In this document: piece after piece, positions 60,363 through 64,000 of the stretch | Numbering within the stretch: the stretch's first letter is position 1 | Layout of the letters: every line of letters begins with the position of its first letter | From: Amycolatopsis regifaucium | Lineage (GTDB): Bacteria > Actinomycetota > Actinomycetes > Mycobacteriales > Pseudonocardiaceae | DNA: 64,000 bases | Assembly (NCBI RefSeq): GCF_001613935.1 | Contig: NZ_LQCI01000024.1 | Location: 1 to 64,000, forward strand | Reading direction: 5' to 3' | Made by a program: the position numbers and the translations under genes | Notes under the pieces: generated by a model | Seen by the model: the letters and a program-made list of their open reading frames with translations, nothing else | Told to the model about the DNA's origin: nothing | Database searches by the model: none

Positions 60363-61256
60363 TCACGCGTGGATCGACAAGGCGTCCGCCAGCTCGATGA
60401 CGCCTTCAGCCGTCTTCACGTGCGCGATGTCGATGTGCTGTCCCTCGAAGTCGACGGCCGCACTGCCCGCGGCCTCCGCCTCACGGAACGCGGCGATCAT
60501 CCGGCGGGACTGCTCGACCTGCTCCGGCGACGGCGCGAACACCTCGTTCGCCACCGCGACGTGCGACGGGTGGATCGCGACCAGACCCCGGTACCCGAGC
60601 CCGCGGTTGTCCAGGCAGAACCGGCGGCAGCCGTCCAGGTCCTTGATGTCCTGCCACACGCCGGCCACCGGATGATGCAGGCCGTTCGACCGTGCCGCGA
60701 GTACCAGCCGGCTGCGCAGGTAAAGCGTCTCCAGTCCGGCCGGAGTGAACTCGAAACCGAGTTCACGTCCGACGTCGGCATTCGGCCCGGTGGCGCCCAG
60801 CAGGGACGCGACCCGCGGGCTGGCGGCGGCGATCTCCTCGCAGTGCGCCATCGAGGTGGCCGTCTCGAAGCTCAGGATCAGCTTCACCGAACCCGGTTCG
60901 AGCCCGTCGCGCTGCTCGATGTGCGTCAGAACTCCGTCGAGGCGGACGATCTCCCGCGCGGTGAACACCTTCGCGAGGAACAGCCCCGCCAGACCGGGGC
61001 GGACGACCGCTTCGAGGTCGGCGCTCAGCAGGCCACTCACCTCGGGGTTGGCGCGCACCCAGAGGTCGGGGCGCACCCCGTCCGCGGTCAGCCGGTCGAT
61101 CGTGCCGGCGATGGTCTCGCGCGCCTGGTCCTTCTCCGCGGCCGGGACCGAGTCCTCGAGGTCGAGGATCAAGGCGTCCGCCCCCGAGGCGATGCCCTTG
61201 TCCGCCCAGGCCGCCTTGTGGCCGGGGACGAAGAGCATCGAGCGATACGGTTTCAT
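60363..61256 (-). CDS. HpcH/HpaI (CitE-like) CoA-ester lyase/aldolase
   Basis: 297 residues. 'RSMLFVPGHKAAWADKG', 'DALILDLEDSVPAAEKDQAR' (metal-binding Asp/Glu), 'WVRANPEVSG', 'LILSFETATSMAHCEEIAAA' (Glu ligand) and 'GYRGLVAIHPSHVAVANEVF' are the CitE-like pattern. Mg2+-dependent; relatives cleave malyl-, citramalyl- or 3-hydroxy-3-methylglutaryl-CoA. ATG 61256 has GGAGACG upstream. Divergent from the hydrolase at 61347 across an AT-rich gap. It would carry out the C-C cleavage at the end of the acyl-CoA pathway. Which CoA ester is unknown. Confidence 0.9.
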   Translation of the reverse strand: MKPYRSMLFVPGHKAAWADKGIASGADALILDLEDSVPAAEKDQARETIAGTIDRLTADGVRPDLWVRANPEVSGLLSADLEAVVRPGLAGLFLAKVFTAREIVRLDGVLTHIEQRDGLEPGSVKLILSFETATSMAHCEEIAAASPRVASLLGATGPNADVGRELGFEFTPAGLETLYLRSRLVLAARSNGLHHPVAGVWQDIKDLDGCRRFCLDNRGLGYRGLVAIHPSHVAVANEVFAPSPEQVEQSRRMIAAFREAEAAGSAAVDFEGQHIDIAHVKTAEGVIELADALSIHA

Positions 61257-61295
61257 CGTGCGTCTCCTTGACTTCCTCGAAGCAGTTCGCCGTCG

Positions 61296-61316
61296 TTAAA
61301 TATAAAATATATACTA
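61296..61316. promoter_or_regulatory. AT-rich bidirectional control element
   Basis: TTAAATATAAAATATATACTA, 21 consecutive bases with one C, in the 90-base gap between divergent CitE and hydrolase genes. Its complement contains ATATATTTTATAT, the core also found at 40199 and 56007. TATACT could be a -10 for the hydrolase. Confidence 0.6.
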
Positions 61317-61346
61317 CGGGACGTGCCGAGGCGAGAGGCGACCGAA

Positions 61347-62192
61347 ATGCTCCAAGAGACGACCATCTTCCATGGCGCACACGGGCTCCGGCTCAGCGGC
61401 GACCGCTGGGCACAGCCCGGCTCGGAGCGCGGCACCGTGCTGTTGCTGCACGGCGGTGGCCAGACTCGCCACTCCTGGAACCGCACCGCACGCGCTCTCG
61501 CCGCGGAAGGCTGGCAGGCCTGGACCGTCGACACTCGCGGCCACGGTGACAGCGAATGGTCACTGGACGGCCGCTACACCCTCGACGACTTCACCGCCGA
61601 CCTCTACGCGATCGTGGCTCAGCTGGGCACGAAGCCCGTGGTGGTCGGGGCGTCGCTGGGCGGGCGCACCGCCCTCGCCGCCGAGGGTGAACGCCCCGGC
61701 ACTCTGGCCGGGCTCGTCCTGGTCGACATCACCCATCGCACCGAGCACTCCGGGCAGTCCCGCGTCAAGCGATTCATGACCGGTGCGCCGCACGGGTTCG
61801 CCACCCTCGAAGAAGCCGCTGACGCCATTTCCGCCTACCGGCCGGGGCGACCACGTCCCCGCAGCCTCGACGGCCTCAAGCGCAATCTGCGCCGGCGTGA
61901 GGACGGACGCTGGTATTGGCACTGGGATCCCCGGTTCCTCGGCTCCACCGCCGACGCCGGGTACTACTCCCCCGAACGGCTCAGGCGCGCTGCGCGCGGG
62001 ATCGCCATACCGACCCTGCTGGTGCGCGGCCTGCACTCGGACATCGTGACGGCCGAGTCCGCGGCGGAATTCCTCGACCTCGTCCCCACCGCGCGTGAAG
62101 TCGGGGTCTCCGCCGGGCACATGATCACCGGCGACGACAACGACGTCTTCACCGCTCACCTCCGGGAGTTCCTCACCCACGACGTGATCTGA
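61347..62192 (+). CDS. Alpha/beta hydrolase
   Basis: 281 residues. 'VLLLHGGGQTRHSWNRTARA' (oxyanion His-Gly), 'WTVDTRGHGDSEW', nucleophile elbow 'VVGASLGGRTAL' (Ser), acid in 'LLVRGLHSDIVTAESAA' and His in 'VSAGHMITGDD'. Hydrolase of esters, lactones, epoxides or C-C bonds; the RGHGDS/GASLGG form is common to many catabolic esterases and haloperoxidase-like enzymes. ATG 61347 leaves the family-typical N-terminus; a GTG at 61323 is possible. Divergent from the CitE gene, sharing its AT-rich control region, and followed by a long hairpin. Substrate unknown. Confidence 0.9.
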   Translation: MLQETTIFHGAHGLRLSGDRWAQPGSERGTVLLLHGGGQTRHSWNRTARALAAEGWQAWTVDTRGHGDSEWSLDGRYTLDDFTADLYAIVAQLGTKPVVVGASLGGRTALAAEGERPGTLAGLVLVDITHRTEHSGQSRVKRFMTGAPHGFATLEEAADAISAYRPGRPRPRSLDGLKRNLRRREDGRWYWHWDPRFLGSTADAGYYSPERLRRAARGIAIPTLLVRGLHSDIVTAESAAEFLDLVPTAREVGVSAGHMITGDDNDVFTAHLREFLTHDVI

Positions 62193-62206
62193 CCTCCCGG
62201 CTGGTG

Positions 62207-62261
62207 GTCCGCGAAGGCCTCCTTCCCTACTCTCAGGGTAGGGAAGGAGGCCTTCACGGAC
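62207..62261. repeat. Hairpin repeat, copy of 37690-37744; probable terminator
   Basis: Arms GTCCGCGAAGGCCTCC... and ...GGAGGCCTTCACGGAC with loop TCTCAGG; one C-A mismatch in the stem. It is located between the convergent hydrolase (62192) and SDR (62277) genes, 24.5 kb from its near-identical copy. Confidence 0.85.
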
Positions 62262-62276
62262 TTTCGAGAACGCACG

Positions 62277-63053
62277 TCAGGGCGCATCGAACACTGTGGT
62301 CGCCGGGTCCACCGCCGCGCCGCCGCCATCGGCCACCAGCACCTGCCCGGTGATGATCGAAGCGTCCGACGAGGCCAGGAACGCGCACACCGACGCGATC
62401 TCCTCAGGCTCGGCGACTCGACGCAACGGGACGTGTTCCGCCACGAGACGGTAGGCCTCGTCGACCGTGATGCCCTCGCGCTCGGCGAGGTAGCTCATCG
62501 CGCCCTCCCCCAGCGGCGTGCGGACCCAGCCGGGGCACACGCCGTTGACCCGGACGCCGCGCGGGCCGTAGTCCCGTGCCAGCCAGCGCACCAGGCCGAT
62601 CACGCCCGCCTTCGCCGCGCTGTACCCCACCGTGCCGGGAGGCCCGGAAAGCAACCCAGCGGTAGACGCGAACAGCACCAGCGAACCACGCCGTTCCACC
62701 AGATGCGGCAGCACCTCGCCCGCCAGGAAGTACGAACCGTGAAGGTTCACGTCGAAGGCGCGGAACCACGCGTCGTCCGCCTTGGGACTGGCGGTCCCGG
62801 CGACGGCGGCGCCCTGGGTGGCGATCACCGTGTCCAGGCCGCCGAGGTCGGCGACGGCCTGTCGCACTACTTCCGACAGGGCTTCGCGTTGCGTCCCGTC
62901 GGCGGGCAAGGCGATCCCGCCGATCTCGTCGGCGACCTCCTTGAGCCGGTCGGCGTTGATGTCGGTCACCGCCACGCGAGCGCCGTCCGCGGCGAATCGG
63001 CGCGCCGTGGCCGACCCCACTCCTCCGGCCGCTCCGCTGATCAGCACGTTCAT
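62277..63053 (-). CDS. Short-chain dehydrogenase/reductase
   Basis: 258 residues. 'ISGAAGGVGSATARRF' (cofactor loop), 'ADLGGLDTVIATQGAAV', Ser in 'LVLFASTAGLLSG', 'YSAAKAG' and 'FLASSDASIITGQVLVADGG'. NAD(P)-dependent alcohol/ketone enzyme, cytosolic. Its ATG overlaps the TGA of the upstream synthetase gene (63050-63053, ATGA), so the two are coupled and probably act on the same metabolite. It is read toward the hairpin at 62207. The 'TQG' in place of NAG in the third motif is a minor variation. Confidence 0.92.
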   Translation of the reverse strand: MNVLISGAAGGVGSATARRFAADGARVAVTDINADRLKEVADEIGGIALPADGTQREALSEVVRQAVADLGGLDTVIATQGAAVAGTASPKADDAWFRAFDVNLHGSYFLAGEVLPHLVERRGSLVLFASTAGLLSGPPGTVGYSAAKAGVIGLVRWLARDYGPRGVRVNGVCPGWVRTPLGEGAMSYLAEREGITVDEAYRLVAEHVPLRRVAEPEEIASVCAFLASSDASIITGQVLVADGGGAAVDPATTVFDAP

Positions 63054-64000
63054 GTCGTCGTCTTCTCTCTGTCCACTTCGGACTCGATGGCGGCGTGGGT
63101 CTCCCGCAGCCGGAACTTGAGGATCTTGCCCGAGGCGTTGCGGGGCAGTTCGTCCGCGAACACGAAGTACTTGGGCACCTTGTACCCGGCGAGCCGTTCC
63201 CGGCAGAACGCCCGGAGCGCGTCCGCGTCGACGGCCTGGTCCGCTTCGGTGACGACGACCGCGCAGCCGACCTCGGTGTAGCGCGTGTCCGGCACCGCGA
63301 CGACCGCGGCCTCAAGCACCTGAGGGTGGGTCGCCAGCACCTTCTCGACCTCGGCCGGGTAGATGTTCTCCCCGCCGCTGCGGATCATGTCCTTGGCCCG
63401 GCCCGCCAGATGCAGGAAGCCGTCGGCGTTGACGTATCCGAGGTCACCGGTGCGACACCATCCCTCGTGGAAGGTCGTGCGGGTCGCGTCCGGACGGTTC
63501 CAGTAGCCCTGACTCACCGCCGGGCCCCGGACCTCGATCTCGCCGACCTCACCGACCGCGGCCGGTTCGCCGAGCGGCGTGACGACGCGCGCCTCGGCGA
63601 GCGGCAACGGACGGCCGATACTCTTCGGCTGCGCGAGGAAATCCGCGTCTTCGAGGGTCGTCGCGATAGCGCCGCCTTCGGTCAGGCCGTACACCTGCGT
63701 GAGTTTGACGCCGGGCAACCGCCGTTTGACCTCCTCGGCGGTCGACGGCATGAGCGTGTCCCCACCGAGGATGAGCCGCCGCAGTGACGTCGGCAGCCGC
63801 TCTTCGAGGTCCTGCCGGTGTAGTAGTTCGTTGAGCATGAACGGGAACAGCAGGCAGTCGGTCACCTGCTCCGTGCGCAGCACCTCCAGGAGCCTGTCGA
63901 CCGTGAAGTTGCCCGAGGGCAGGAACACCCCGCGGCCGTGCATGAGCAGGGCGGGCGCGACGACCGCCTCGAAACCGCCGGCGTGGTAGATCGGCCCGGG
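63050..64000 (-). CDS. AMP-dependent acyl-CoA synthetase, N-terminus beyond the window
   Basis: The C-terminal ~315 residues of an ANL-family ligase; the frame stays open to the window edge, so the start and P-loop lie outside. Visible: 'PIYHAGGFEAVVAPALLMHG', 'FLPSGNFTVDRLLEVL', 'LTQVYGLTEGGAIATTLED', 'VSQGYWNRPDATRTTFHEGW', 'CRTGDLGYVNADG', 'DMIRSGGENIYPAEVEKVL' and 'NASGKILKFRLRE' with the catalytic Lys. Resembles medium/long-chain or aryl acyl-CoA ligases. The stop overlaps the SDR start. Third synthetase-type gene of the catabolic and biosynthetic sets in this window. Confidence 0.9.
   Translation of the reverse strand, partial: PGPIYHAGGFEAVVAPALLMHGRGVFLPSGNFTVDRLLEVLRTEQVTDCLLFPFMLNELLHRQDLEERLPTSLRRLILGGDTLMPSTAEEVKRRLPGVKLTQVYGLTEGGAIATTLEDADFLAQPKSIGRPLPLAEARVVTPLGEPAAVGEVGEIEVRGPAVSQGYWNRPDATRTTFHEGWCRTGDLGYVNADGFLHLAGRAKDMIRSGGENIYPAEVEKVLATHPQVLEAAVVAVPDTRYTEVGCAVVVTEADQAVDADALRAFCRERLAGYKVPKYFVFADELPRNASGKILKFRLRETHAAIESEVDREKTTT

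Noticed and set aside
1..64000. CRISPR arrays, tRNA or rRNA genes
   Set aside because: I saw no regularly spaced direct repeats and no tRNA- or rRNA-like sequence in reading the window; a dedicated scan was not possible.

Overview
The window reads as chromosome from a high-GC, mycelial actinomycete. Coding is GC-rich with many GTG starts. There is an SsgA-like sporulation protein, a type VII secretion (eccB) relic, a salicylate synthase of the MbtI family and a modular type I PKS. Long palindromic intergenic hairpins of the 'TGAAGGCC(T/C)CCTT' type suggest Pseudonocardiales, perhaps Amycolatopsis; the genus is an inference, since no rRNA or housekeeping gene is present.

Region 1 (1-13.2 kb) is loosely packed and partly decayed. 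It holds an eccB tail relic, an ssgA-like gene, the first ~58 codons of an AMP-ligase gene, a condensation/WS-DGAT-type acyltransferase, a secreted tripeptidyl aminopeptidase-like hydrolase, two related LuxR regulators around an aromatic-acid-type MFS transporter, and an IclR regulator.

Region 2 (13.2-25.5 kb) is a compact biosynthetic cluster on the + strand. It encodes a free AMP-dependent ligase, a single-module PKS (ligase-ACP-KS-AT-DH-KR-ACP-TE), a chorismate-lyase-like protein, a salicylate synthase, a 90-residue unknown and a truncated KAS III-like protein with Ser at the nucleophile position. Chorismate would supply a hydroxybenzoate. The PKS would load an aryl acid, extend it once (probably with methylmalonyl-CoA), reduce and dehydrate it, and release it. 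An alpha-methyl hydroxycinnamate or 3-methylcoumarin-like product is possible but inferred.

Region 3 (25.8-35.9 kb) is accessory: a translationally coupled GNAT/PLP-decarboxylase pair, a YqcI/YcgG-family putative heme N-oxygenase, a frameshifted RHS relic with a small membrane (immunity-like) protein, an HTH gene and integrase relic, an MHS-family transporter, an esterase relic, and a secreted beta-propeller/PKD protein.

Region 4 (36.1-64 kb) is a dense catabolic region. A GAF/AAA/Fis regulator is followed by SDR, SnoaL-like, CoA-transferase, ALDH and MmgE/PrpD genes. An eight-gene operon (53923 down to 43192) then encodes a second MmgE/PrpD, a complete RbsABC-like importer in which one permease is fused to a strictosidine-synthase-like beta-propeller, a second free propeller, a zinc alcohol dehydrogenase and an ALDH. 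A LuxR/GAF regulator separates it from an acyl-CoA block (nitroreductase, truncated hydrolase, acyl-CoA dehydrogenase, acyl-CoA synthetase, MaoC hydratase, CitE-type lyase, hydrolase, SDR, and a second synthetase running off the edge). The proposed flow is import, hydrolysis or lactone opening, oxidation of alcohol to acid, CoA activation, desaturation/hydration and C-C cleavage; the substrate is unknown. Very AT-rich short elements (TATATTTTATA-like) recur in front of these transcription units and are candidate shared operators or promoters.
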